This document shows positions 1 through 5,979 of a stretch of 8,404 nt of DNA, piece after piece. The notes under the pieces were generated by a model, which saw nothing but the letters and a program-made list of their open reading frames with translations, was not told the origin of the DNA and did no database searches. The first letter of the stretch is position 1; the number at the start of each line of letters is the position of its first letter. Made by a program: the position numbers and the translations under genes. This DNA comes from Bacteroidota bacterium (GTDB lineage Bacteria; Bacteroidota; Bacteroidia; Bacteroidales; UBA932). Where the stretch lies: positions 1 through 8,404 of the forward strand of contig JAGDMC010000052.1 in NCBI GenBank assembly GCA_017860395.1, given 5' to 3'.

Positions 1-1167
1 GAGCGGATTGAAAATTTCAATTCCGAGACAGAGAGAGCGAGAAATCTTTTCAGAGGAGAGCTTGACTGGATGAGGAGGATGCCACAGGCAAGGGCAACAA
101 AGGCTAAGTACAGGATAAATGCATTCTATGACCTTAAAGAGAGAGCCGGTCAGGTAATAAAGGATAAAAACATAAAAATAGATGTGGGCAGTTCCCGTCT
201 CGGGACCAAGATTATCAACTGCAAAGGAGTGACCCACTTTTATGACGATTTTTGCACAATTGACGACTTTACGTACAACTTTGCAAAGGGAGAGAAGATT
301 GGTCTTGTAGGACCAAACGGAGTGGGGAAATCAACATTTCTGGAGGTGATGACAGGTTCTGTTCTTCCTGTATCGGGTGAGATAGACCGCGGGGAAACTC
401 TTGTTTTCGGATTTTACAGGCAAACCGGACTTCAATATGACCCTGAGGATACAGTAATAGATGTTGTAAGAAAAATTGCCGAAGTCGTGACACTTGCAGA
501 TGGAAACTCTATGCCGGTAACTCAGTTTTTGAGCCGGTTTCTGTTCCCGCATCCGACGCACAATACAAAAGTTGACCGGTTAAGCGGAGGCGAAAGAAGA
601 AGGCTTTATCTGGTTACTGTCCTTATGAAGAATCCAAATTTCCTGATTCTCGACGAACCCACAAATGACCTGGATATAATGAGTCTGAATGTACTTGAGG
701 AGTATCTTTTAAACTTTCAGGGATGCCTTCTCATTGTTTCACACGACAGGTATTTTCTTGACAAACTTGCCGACCATATTTTTGTTTTCGAGGGCAAGGG
801 TCTCATCAAGGATTATGTGGGGAAATATACCGAATACAGGGAACAGGTAAAAGAGGCGGAGCGTGAAGCAGAGCTTTCCGCTAAAGAGGCAAAAGTTCTT
901 GCCCGGGAAAAGTCAGCTGAATCTGCAGATTCTGCCGTAAGTGAGGATAAATTTCAAAAGAAGAAATTATCATTCAAAGAGCAAAAGGAACTGGAAAAGC
1001 TGGAAAAAGACATTGAGTCTCTTGAAAAAGAGAAGAGCAGCCTTGAGGCCGCTCTTTCTTCCGGGACGCTCTCTTCCGAAGAGCTCACAAAATCATCTGT
1101 AAGAATAGCCGAGGTAATTGCTCATATTGATTCAAAGAGCGACCGCTGGCTGGAACTTAACAGCTAA
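1..1167 (+). CDS. ABC-F ATPase, Uup-like, C-terminal part (5' end outside window)
   Basis: The reading frame is open from base 1, so the gene starts upstream; about 388 residues are visible. It begins in the linker between two ATPase domains, with the family's Arg-rich WMRRMPQARATKAKYR stretch near 67-114. The second nucleotide-binding domain follows: Walker A GPNGVGKST (310-336), signature LSGGE (580-594), Walker B with catalytic Glu in LDEPTNDLD (about 649-675) and the switch His in SHDRYF (about 739-756). There are no membrane segments, as expected of soluble ABC-F proteins. The last ~65 residues are a charged Lys/Glu-rich predicted coiled coil, like the C-terminal domain of Uup, which binds nucleic acid. 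Uup-family proteins are linked to ribosome function and, in E. coli, to suppression of transposon excision. An unnamed ABC-F resistance or regulatory paralogue is the alternative, but the coiled-coil tail favours Uup. It ends 2 bases from the convergent ettA stop. Confidence 0.9.
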   Translation, partial: ERIENFNSETERARNLFRGELDWMRRMPQARATKAKYRINAFYDLKERAGQVIKDKNIKIDVGSSRLGTKIINCKGVTHFYDDFCTIDDFTYNFAKGEKIGLVGPNGVGKSTFLEVMTGSVLPVSGEIDRGETLVFGFYRQTGLQYDPEDTVIDVVRKIAEVVTLADGNSMPVTQFLSRFLFPHPTHNTKVDRLSGGERRRLYLVTVLMKNPNFLILDEPTNDLDIMSLNVLEEYLLNFQGCLLIVSHDRYFLDKLADHIFVFEGKGLIKDYVGKYTEYREQVKEAEREAELSAKEAKVLAREKSAESADSAVSEDKFQKKKLSFKEQKELEKLEKDIESLEKEKSSLEAALSSGTLSSEELTKSSVRIAEVIAHIDSKSDRWLELNS

Positions 1168-1169
1168 AA

Positions 1170-2846
1170 TTATTCCATCAGTTTTTTATACTTGAATCTT
1201 TTTGGCGTCAAATCGCCAAGGCGTTTCTTTTTGTTCTCCTCATATTCCGAGTAGCTTCCTTCAAAGTAATAGATTTTCGAATCGCCTTCAAATGCAAGAA
1301 TGTGGGTTGCAATCCTGTCAAGGAACCAACGGTCGTGAGAGATAATAACTGCACATCCGGCAAAGTTGTCAAGTCCCTCCTCAAGGGCGCGGATTGTATT
1401 TACGTCCACGTCATTTGTAGGCTCGTCCAGCAGCAGCACGTTCCCCTCCTCTTTCAGGGCAAGAGACAAGTGAAGCCGGTTTCTTTCACCACCCGATAAA
1501 ATCCCGCATTTTTTCTCCTGATCGGCTCCTGAGAAATTGAATCTGGAAACATACGCTCTGGCATTTACTTCCCTGTTTCCGAGCTTTACATATTCTGAAT
1601 TCTGAGAAATTGTTTCGTAGACAGTTTTATCCGGGTCAATTTGCTTATGTTGCTGGTCTATGTATGCAGTCTTAACGGTTTCTCCTACGGAAAACTCTCC
1701 TGAATCCACTTTTTCAAGCCCCATAATAAGGCGGAAAAGAGTTGTCTTACCGGCCCCGTTGGGGCCTATAACTCCAACGATTCCTGCAGGCGGCAGTTTA
1801 AAGTTGAGATTTTCAAAAAGTACTCTGTCTCCGAAAGATTTTGTAACATTGATTGCTTCAATAACCTTGTCGCCGAGTCTCGGGCCGTTCGGAATAAAAA
1901 TTTCAAGTTTATCGTCCTTGCTTTTTCCATCCTCATTGAGCATCTTCTCATAAGCTCCAAGACGTGCCTTTGATTTAGCCTGTCTCGCTTTTGGAGACAT
2001 CCTCACCCACTCCAGCTCTCTTTCGAGAGTCTTGCGTCTTTTGCTCTCCTGTTTCTCCTCCTGGGCAAGCCTAACCGATTTTTGTTCCAGCCATGAAGAG
2101 TAGTTTCCCTTCCATGGAATTCCCTCTCCCCTGTCCATCTCAAGAATCCATCCTGCAACATTATCGAGGAAGTAACGGTCGTGAGTAACTGCGATTACTG
2201 TCCCCTTGTACTGCTGAAGGTGTGCCTCAAGCCACTGGATACTCTCTGTATCGAGGTGGTTGGTAGGTTCGTCAAGCAATAATACATCTGGCTCTCTGAG
2301 CATGAGGCGGCATAATGCAACCCTGCGTCTTTCGCCACCGCTTAGGTGCTTTACCAGAGCATCGGGATCCGGGCATTGAAGCGCATCCATTGCCCTTTCA
2401 AGTTTGGAGTCTATATCCCATCCGTTTGCATGTTCGATTTTATCTGTAAGTTCTCCCTGAAGATCTATAAGCTTTGCCATCTCGTCGTCTTCCATTGGCT
2501 CGAGAAATTTTGCATTAACCTCCTCATATCTTTTAAGCAGATCCACAACTTCGTGAACTCCTTCCTGAACTACCTCAAGAACAGTCTTTGAATCGTCCAG
2601 CTCAGGTTCCTGCGCCAGATAACCAACACTATAGCCCGGTGCCCATACAACCTCTCCATCTATTGCTGTTTCTACTCCTGCAATTATCTTTAAAATGGTT
2701 GATTTACCGGATCCGTTGAGACCGATAATACCAATTTTCGCCCCATAAAAGAAGGAGAGGTATATGTTTTTAAGTATTGCTTTATTGTTTGTCGGCAAGA
2801 TTTTGCCAACACCGTTCATCGAGAATATTATCTTTTCGTCTGCCAT
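1170..2846 (-). CDS. ettA: Energy-dependent translational throttle protein EttA (ABC-F ATPase)
   Basis: Complete 558-residue ABC-F protein, close to the ~555 usual for EttA. In E. coli EttA binds the ribosomal E site and gates the first peptide bond according to ATP/ADP level. Domain 1 has Walker A GLNGSGKST (residues 42-50), an arm insertion (about 95-140), signature LSGGE (168-172) and Walker B LLLDEPTNHLD with catalytic Glu193. The linker (about 240-325) has the basic VRMSPKARQAKSKARL stretch (281-296), matching the P-site-tRNA-interacting motif. Domain 2 has Walker A GPNGAGKTT (361-369), signature LSGGE (450-454) and Walker B with Glu475. The C-terminal tail (GSYSEYEENKKKRLGD...KRFKYKKL) is typical of EttA. 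Both catalytic Glu residues are kept, so it should be active. The ATG at 2846-2844 fits the family N terminus. It lies 35 bases downstream of the M23 gene but has its own probable promoter. Confidence 0.96.
   Translation of the reverse strand: MADEKIIFSMNGVGKILPTNNKAILKNIYLSFFYGAKIGIIGLNGSGKSTILKIIAGVETAIDGEVVWAPGYSVGYLAQEPELDDSKTVLEVVQEGVHEVVDLLKRYEEVNAKFLEPMEDDEMAKLIDLQGELTDKIEHANGWDIDSKLERAMDALQCPDPDALVKHLSGGERRRVALCRLMLREPDVLLLDEPTNHLDTESIQWLEAHLQQYKGTVIAVTHDRYFLDNVAGWILEMDRGEGIPWKGNYSSWLEQKSVRLAQEEKQESKRRKTLERELEWVRMSPKARQAKSKARLGAYEKMLNEDGKSKDDKLEIFIPNGPRLGDKVIEAINVTKSFGDRVLFENLNFKLPPAGIVGVIGPNGAGKTTLFRLIMGLEKVDSGEFSVGETVKTAYIDQQHKQIDPDKTVYETISQNSEYVKLGNREVNARAYVSRFNFSGADQEKKCGILSGGERNRLHLSLALKEEGNVLLLDEPTNDVDVNTIRALEEGLDNFAGCAVIISHDRWFLDRIATHILAFEGDSKIYYFEGSYSEYEENKKKRLGDLTPKRFKYKKLME
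1202..1234 (+). terminator. Weak terminator-like hairpin for the uup-type gene, inside the 3' end of ettA
   Basis: A perfect 6-bp stem, TTGGCG (1202-1207) and CGCCAA (1214-1219), encloses a 6-base loop. On the + strand it is followed after a GGCG tetramer by a T-rich run (1224-1234). This is about 35 bases after the stop of the rightward gene and lies within the antisense coding sequence of ettA. The T-run lies on the + strand side only, so it would serve the ABC-F gene at 1-1167, not ettA. The short stem and the 4-base gap before the T-run make it a weak candidate; it could simply reflect ettA codons. Confidence 0.3.
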
Positions 2847-2865
2847 AAATTATTTTAATTTGCGG

Positions 2866-2897
2866 CAAAGATAACATTAGATTATCTCTTTCCCAAT
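2866..2897 (-). promoter_or_regulatory. Probable ettA promoter (Bacteroidota type)
   Basis: Read on the minus strand, TATCTTTG (2873 down to 2866) matches the Bacteroidota -7 consensus TAnnTTTG exactly. ATTG (2897 down to 2894), a 3 of 4 match to the -33 box TTTG, lies 20 bases upstream, within the known 19-21 spacing. Transcription would start near 2859, giving a leader of about 13 bases before the ettA ATG. The -33 box sits inside the last codons of the M23 gene, so ettA can be expressed independently of it. Confidence 0.55.
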
Positions 2898-4132
2898 TTA
2901 AGCAGCATGGTATCCAGATACTGAACAGACTTAAGCGAATCCACCTGAAACTTAACAGCTTTAGCCTGAGTCATAAACGCTTCCCTGTTCTCGTTTTTAA
3001 TAGGATCTGCAGGAGGTGCCTCCATTTTTAACGGATTGATGGGGGTACCCTCCTTCCACACTCTAAAGTCCAGATGCGGTCCGGTAGATAATCCGGTGCT
3101 CCCTACATATCCTATAACCTCTCCCTGTCTTACCCTTTTTCCCTTTGAAAGACCTTTTGAATATGCCGACAGATGAAGATACGCAGTTGTATATGTAGAA
3201 TTATGCCTTATTTTAACGGTATTTCCACCTCCGCCCGAGTAACCTTTCTGAATAACAACCCCGTCTCCGATGCTCATAACCTCGGTACCTTTTGGCGCAG
3301 CATAATCCACACCTGTATGAGGCCTTACTATCCTGGTAACAGGGTGCCTGCGTGAATATGTAAAACCGGATGACACTCTGGTAAAACTTAACGGAGCCTT
3401 AAGAAATGCCTTCCTAAGATTTTCCCCTTTAGAATTCCAGTACTGGGGTGTCTCGTCCTGGACAAAACGGTACGCATCGTAAACAGATCCTGCATGACTA
3501 AAGAATACTGCATGTATTGTTCCTATATCTGTTTCATTGCCAACACTTATCTCGTCATATATTACCTTAAACGAATCCCCTTTTTGCAAACCGAAAAAGT
3601 CAATTGTCCATGCAAAAATTTCCGACATCTTTATGGCAAGCATTGGACTCATCCCGGCAGCCCTGGTGTCGTTCCAGAGAGAACTGTTTATAGTCGCCTC
3701 TCCTATTTTTGTTTTTACCGTAACAGCTATTTCGTCAACCTTCACAAAAATCGAATCGTGCACGCCAAATGTAATGTACGAAGCCTTGTCATTTTTGTAA
3801 ACCAGATAGGCCAGCTTTGGATTTTCTCCTAAAGTATAGTATGCTTTATACGGGTTGCCTACTCTTATTTTTCTCAGGTCGAATTTATTTCTGGAAGCCT
3901 GTGTAAGGGAATATATGTCAGCACTGTTAAGACCAAGATCGGTCATGAGTGAAGTAAAAAACTGTCCTCTTTTTATTGTTCCGTCTTTTACCTCAAATTC
4001 CGAAACCGGAATTCCGAATTCAAACATTTCCTCCGATGTAGTTTCGTCTTCCTTAGTAGAATCGGAACTGACATTGAAATTTTTACAGGCAAATAACAGA
4101 AAAACAGAAAGAAAGAGGATTATTTTTTTCAT
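2882..4132 (-). CDS. M23-family metallopeptidase, probable lipoprotein
   Basis: About 416 residues from the ATG at 4132-4130. This start gives a clean lipoprotein signal, MKKIILFLSVFLLFAC, with lipidated Cys16; an in-frame GTG at 4147 would add five residues ahead of it and is less likely. A low-complexity acidic Ser/Thr/Glu stretch follows (about 19-36). A middle region (about 40-230) resembles the regulatory N-terminal domains of OapA/Csd3-type M23 proteins (inference). The M23 domain (about 265-370) contains the metal-binding HTGVD (His272, Asp276), His320 in AYLHLS, and GPHLDF (His353, Asp355). Classical M23 enzymes have HxH at the last site; here it is HxD, so zinc binding may be altered or activity lost. 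A short tail follows. Expected role: envelope-anchored cleavage of peptidoglycan cross-links, or activation of another hydrolase. Its divergent position next to the dcw cluster fits a wall function. Confidence 0.9.
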   Translation of the reverse strand: MKKIILFLSVFLLFACKNFNVSSDSTKEDETTSEEMFEFGIPVSEFEVKDGTIKRGQFFTSLMTDLGLNSADIYSLTQASRNKFDLRKIRVGNPYKAYYTLGENPKLAYLVYKNDKASYITFGVHDSIFVKVDEIAVTVKTKIGEATINSSLWNDTRAAGMSPMLAIKMSEIFAWTIDFFGLQKGDSFKVIYDEISVGNETDIGTIHAVFFSHAGSVYDAYRFVQDETPQYWNSKGENLRKAFLKAPLSFTRVSSGFTYSRRHPVTRIVRPHTGVDYAAPKGTEVMSIGDGVVIQKGYSGGGGNTVKIRHNSTYTTAYLHLSAYSKGLSKGKRVRQGEVIGYVGSTGLSTGPHLDFRVWKEGTPINPLKMEAPPADPIKNENREAFMTQAKAVKFQVDSLKSVQYLDTMLLKLGKR

Positions 4133-4190
4133 ATAGGCATATTTCACAATTCGAAGATAAAGATTTAAATGGAGAGTGTTGATAAGATTG

Positions 4191-4230
4191 TGGAAAAAAT
4201 TGTAAAAAAATGTAATAAAGTGGAAAAGAT
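4191..4230 (+). repeat. Four 10-base direct repeats upstream of mraZ (candidate MraZ boxes, phased A-tracts)
   Basis: Four consecutive decamers start exactly every 10 bases: TGGAAAAAAT (4191), TGTAAAAAAA (4201), TGTAATAAAG (4211) and TGGAAAAGAT (4221). The first and last share GTGGAAAA and lie 30 bases apart. MraZ proteins are known to bind tandem boxes near their own promoter, TGGGN with 5-base spacers (10-base period) in E. coli and AAAGTGG-like repeats in mycoplasmas. Position, period and TGG core therefore suggest autoregulatory MraZ sites (inference). The array ends 4 bases before the -7 element and covers the -33 position. The A-tracts, phased at one helical turn, would also bend the DNA. 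Confidence 0.6.
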
Positions 4231-4234
4231 TTTT

Positions 4235-4242
4235 TAATTTTG
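4235..4242 (+). promoter_or_regulatory. Probable mraZ/dcw promoter -7 element
   Basis: TAATTTTG matches the Bacteroidota -7 consensus TAnnTTTG exactly, 36 bases before the mraZ ATG. It predicts a start near 4246-4249 and a leader of about 30 bases. No TTTG box is present 19-21 bases upstream; that position (about 4210-4216) falls within the 10-base repeats. The promoter may be weak on its own or depend on the repeat array. Confidence 0.5.
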
Positions 4243-4245
4243 CAT

Positions 4246-4271
4246 AGGTCTTAAAACAAAAATAACGACCT
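4246..4271 (+). promoter_or_regulatory. Short inverted repeat in the mraZ leader
   Basis: AGGTC (4246-4250) and GACCT (4267-4271) could pair across a 16-base A-rich loop at the very 5' end of the predicted mraZ transcript. With only 5 bp of stem and a large loop this is weak. It also overlaps the minus-strand promoter, and it could be chance. Confidence 0.2.
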
Positions 4272-4287
4272 CTTAAACATGATCAAA
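4257..4287 (-). promoter_or_regulatory. Probable promoter of the M23 peptidase gene (Bacteroidota type)
   Basis: On the minus strand TTTG (4287 down to 4284) and TATTTTTG (4264 down to 4257) are separated by 19 bases, an exact match to the Bacteroidota consensus TTTG-N19-21-TAnnTTTG. Transcription would start near 4250 and run left, giving a leader of about 118 bases that passes through the mraZ -7 element and the four direct repeats before the M23 ATG at 4132. The -33 box lies inside the second and third mraZ codons. The A/T-rich context raises the chance of a coincidental match. Confidence 0.5.
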
Positions 4288-4725
4288 TTCATTGGAGAAT
4301 ACACAGCTAAGGTAGATGACAAAGGGAGACTTATTTTTCCTTCGGCATTTAAATCTGTAATGTCCTCCGATGGAGATTTTAGATTAGTAATAAAGAAGGA
4401 ATTATTTTCCAATTGTTTGGAGGTATACACCTACGAAGAGTGGGCAAGGGAATCCGAGCAGGTCAAATCCCGGCTTAACTTTTTCAACAGGGAGCACTCC
4501 CGTTTCTGGAGGGAGTATATGAGAGACAGGGCTATTGTTGAGCCCGATGAAAAACTGGGAAGAATTACCGTTCCAAAAAGGCTTCTTGAACAGATTGGAG
4601 TTGGCAGAGAGGTTGTTTTCACAGGCAACGATCATAAAATCGAAATCTGGGCTAAGGAAACTTACGAATCTGACAAGCTACGCGAAAGCGATTATCTAGC
4701 ACTTGCCGAAAAAATTTTAGGATAG
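4279..4725 (+). CDS. mraZ: Transcriptional regulator MraZ
   Basis: 148 residues, close to the ~150 normal for MraZ. It has two AbrB/MraZ-type beta-barrel half-domains: the first around residues 5-50 with VDDKGRLIFP (12-20 region, Lys15-Gly16-Arg17), the second around 84-125 with DEKLGRITVP (Asp90, Gly94, Arg95). These D-KGR/D-LGR-P motifs are the paired DNA-contacting signatures of the family. MraZ forms rings (octamer or dodecamer in characterised members) and binds tandem boxes upstream of its own gene, repressing the dcw operon in E. coli. The predicted targets here are the decamers at 4191-4230. It is the first gene of the cluster and lies 10 bases before rsmH. The ATG at 4279 gives the standard N terminus ahead of the first motif. 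Confidence 0.96.
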   Translation: MIKFIGEYTAKVDDKGRLIFPSAFKSVMSSDGDFRLVIKKELFSNCLEVYTYEEWARESEQVKSRLNFFNREHSRFWREYMRDRAIVEPDEKLGRITVPKRLLEQIGVGREVVFTGNDHKIEIWAKETYESDKLRESDYLALAEKILG

Positions 4726-4735
4726 GGGGATTGAT

Positions 4736-5647
4736 ATGAGTGAGTATCATACACCGGTTCTGTTAAAAGAGAGTGTATCTGCACTGGCTATTCGAAAGGG
4801 TGGCGTTTATGTGGATGCCACTTTCGGAGGAGGAGGGCACAGCCGCGAGATATTGTCAAGACTTGAGGGGAATTCGAAACTCATAGCTTATGACAGAGAC
4901 CCCGAGGCATTAAAAAATGCTCCCGACGATAAAAGGCTGATTCTGGTACACAATAATTTCCGTTTCCTTCAAAATTACATACGACTGAACGGATTTGATA
5001 AAGTAGACGGCATACTGGCCGACCTTGGCGTTTCTTCACATCAGTTCGATACAGAAGAGAGAGGTTTCTCTTTCCGGTTTGATGCAAGGCTCGACATGAG
5101 AATGAGCAGGATGTCCAAAATAAGTGCAGAAGACATTGTAAACGATTACGACGAGGACCAGCTGACAAAAGTATTAAGAGAATGGGGAGAGGTAGACAAC
5201 AGCCGTCGTGTTGCCAGGCTTATATGCAGCGAAAGGGAGAAGAGAAGGATTATTACCACAACCGATTTTAACAACGTACTCGACCCGGTTATACCAAAAT
5301 TCGGAGGCCACAAGATTCTTGCGAAGATATATCAGGCACTCAGGATTGAAGTCAACGGAGAGATGAAGTCACTTGAGGGATTTCTGAATGATACGCTCAA
5401 AGTACTCGCTCCGGGCGGAAGACTGGTTGTAATAACATACCACTCGCTGGAAGACAGGATGGTTAAAAATTTCATGAAAACAGGAAATACAGAAGGCGTC
5501 CTTAATAAAGATTTTTACGGAAATAAGGAGACTCCTTTTGAGTTAATAACAAGAAAGCCGGTTTTACCGCAAGAGGAGGAGATTTCTTCGAATACGAGAG
5601 CCAGAAGTGCGAAACTGAGAGTAGCAGAGAAGAAGGACATTAATTAG
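4736..5647 (+). CDS. rsmH: 16S rRNA (cytosine(1402)-N(4))-methyltransferase RsmH
   Basis: 303 residues, full length for RsmH (formerly MraW), which uses S-adenosylmethionine to methylate N4 of C1402 in the 16S rRNA decoding centre. Visible motifs: HTPVLL (5-10), the SAM-binding DATFGGGGHS (27-36), the acidic YDRD strand end (52-55), DLGVSSHQFD (96-105), RGFSFRFDARLDMRM (109-123), IYQALRIEVNGE (198-209), YHSLEDR (235-241) and the C-terminal RKPVLP with NTRARSAKLRVAE (286-298). All major family blocks are present and in order, so an active enzyme is expected. One small oddity is Arg118 in DARLDMRM, where many homologues have Pro. A purine-rich GGGGGA lies just before the ATG. The gene sits 10 bases after mraZ and 9 bases before the ftsL-like gene, the usual dcw order. 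Confidence 0.97.
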   Translation: MSEYHTPVLLKESVSALAIRKGGVYVDATFGGGGHSREILSRLEGNSKLIAYDRDPEALKNAPDDKRLILVHNNFRFLQNYIRLNGFDKVDGILADLGVSSHQFDTEERGFSFRFDARLDMRMSRMSKISAEDIVNDYDEDQLTKVLREWGEVDNSRRVARLICSEREKRRIITTTDFNNVLDPVIPKFGGHKILAKIYQALRIEVNGEMKSLEGFLNDTLKVLAPGGRLVVITYHSLEDRMVKNFMKTGNTEGVLNKDFYGNKETPFELITRKPVLPQEEEISSNTRARSAKLRVAEKKDIN

Positions 5648-5656
5648 AAAGGTGTT

Positions 5657-5977
5657 ATGGCAAAAAGAAAATGGGTATCAGAAATATTTGGAGGTCAGAT
5701 TTTGCTGCACAGCGGAATACTCCAGCAACTGGGGTTTGTGCTCTATCTGTTTGGCCTTGTAATATTTTATATAACCCTTAACTTCTGGATAGAAGACAGT
5801 CTTGTGCTCGAAAGACACAATCAGAGAGAAATCAAGCATCTGAAAGCAGATTACACAAGCAAAAAGGCAAAACTGCTGTATCAGAGCAAAAGAATAGAAA
5901 TAGAAAAAAAATTAATTGAGTACGAATCTCAGTTAAAAGCACCGGTTGACCCGCCCGGAGTAATAGAGATTAATTAA
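5657..5977 (+). CDS. ftsL: FtsL-like cell division protein
   Basis: A 106-residue protein between rsmH and ftsI, exactly where ftsL lies in dcw clusters. It has a short basic N terminus (MAKRKW), one strongly hydrophobic segment (about 21-44, with a run such as LGFVLYLFGLVIFYITL), then a charged Lys/Glu-rich stretch (about 47-95) likely to form a coiled coil, and a Pro-containing end. This single-pass layout, cytoplasmic N terminus and outer coiled coil, is that of FtsL, which pairs with FtsB/DivIC and FtsQ and activates FtsWI in the divisome. Sequence similarity between FtsL proteins is low, so the call rests on position, size and topology; Bacteroidota members form their own subfamily. AAAGG precedes the ATG at a suitable distance. 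The stop lies 2 bases before ftsI, suggesting coupled translation. Confidence 0.85.
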   Translation: MAKRKWVSEIFGGQILLHSGILQQLGFVLYLFGLVIFYITLNFWIEDSLVLERHNQREIKHLKADYTSKKAKLLYQSKRIEIEKKLIEYESQLKAPVDPPGVIEIN

Positions 5978-5979
5978 TT

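Noticed and set aside
3494..4136. Rightward open frames antisense to the M23 gene
   Set aside because: They overlap a convincing conserved protein on the other strand, have no recognisable domain, and no spacing or promoter supports them.
4133..4147. Upstream GTG start for the M23 gene at 4147
   Set aside because: It would add five residues (M-K-Y-A-Y) ahead of a textbook lipoprotein signal that begins at the ATG at 4132; the ATG start is simpler.
4152..4159. TATCTTCG on the minus strand as the M23 -7 element
   Set aside because: One mismatch at a conserved position, no TTTG at 19-21 bases upstream, and a leader of only about 13 bases; the element at 4257-4264 with its -33 box is better.
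4148..4278. Small RNA, riboswitch or hidden small gene in the divergent intergenic region
   Set aside because: The stretch is A/T-rich and is explained by promoter elements and direct repeats; I see no stable fold or coding pattern.
4402..4635. Leftward open frames antisense to mraZ
   Set aside because: They are antisense to a well-conserved regulator gene and show no motif or start context.
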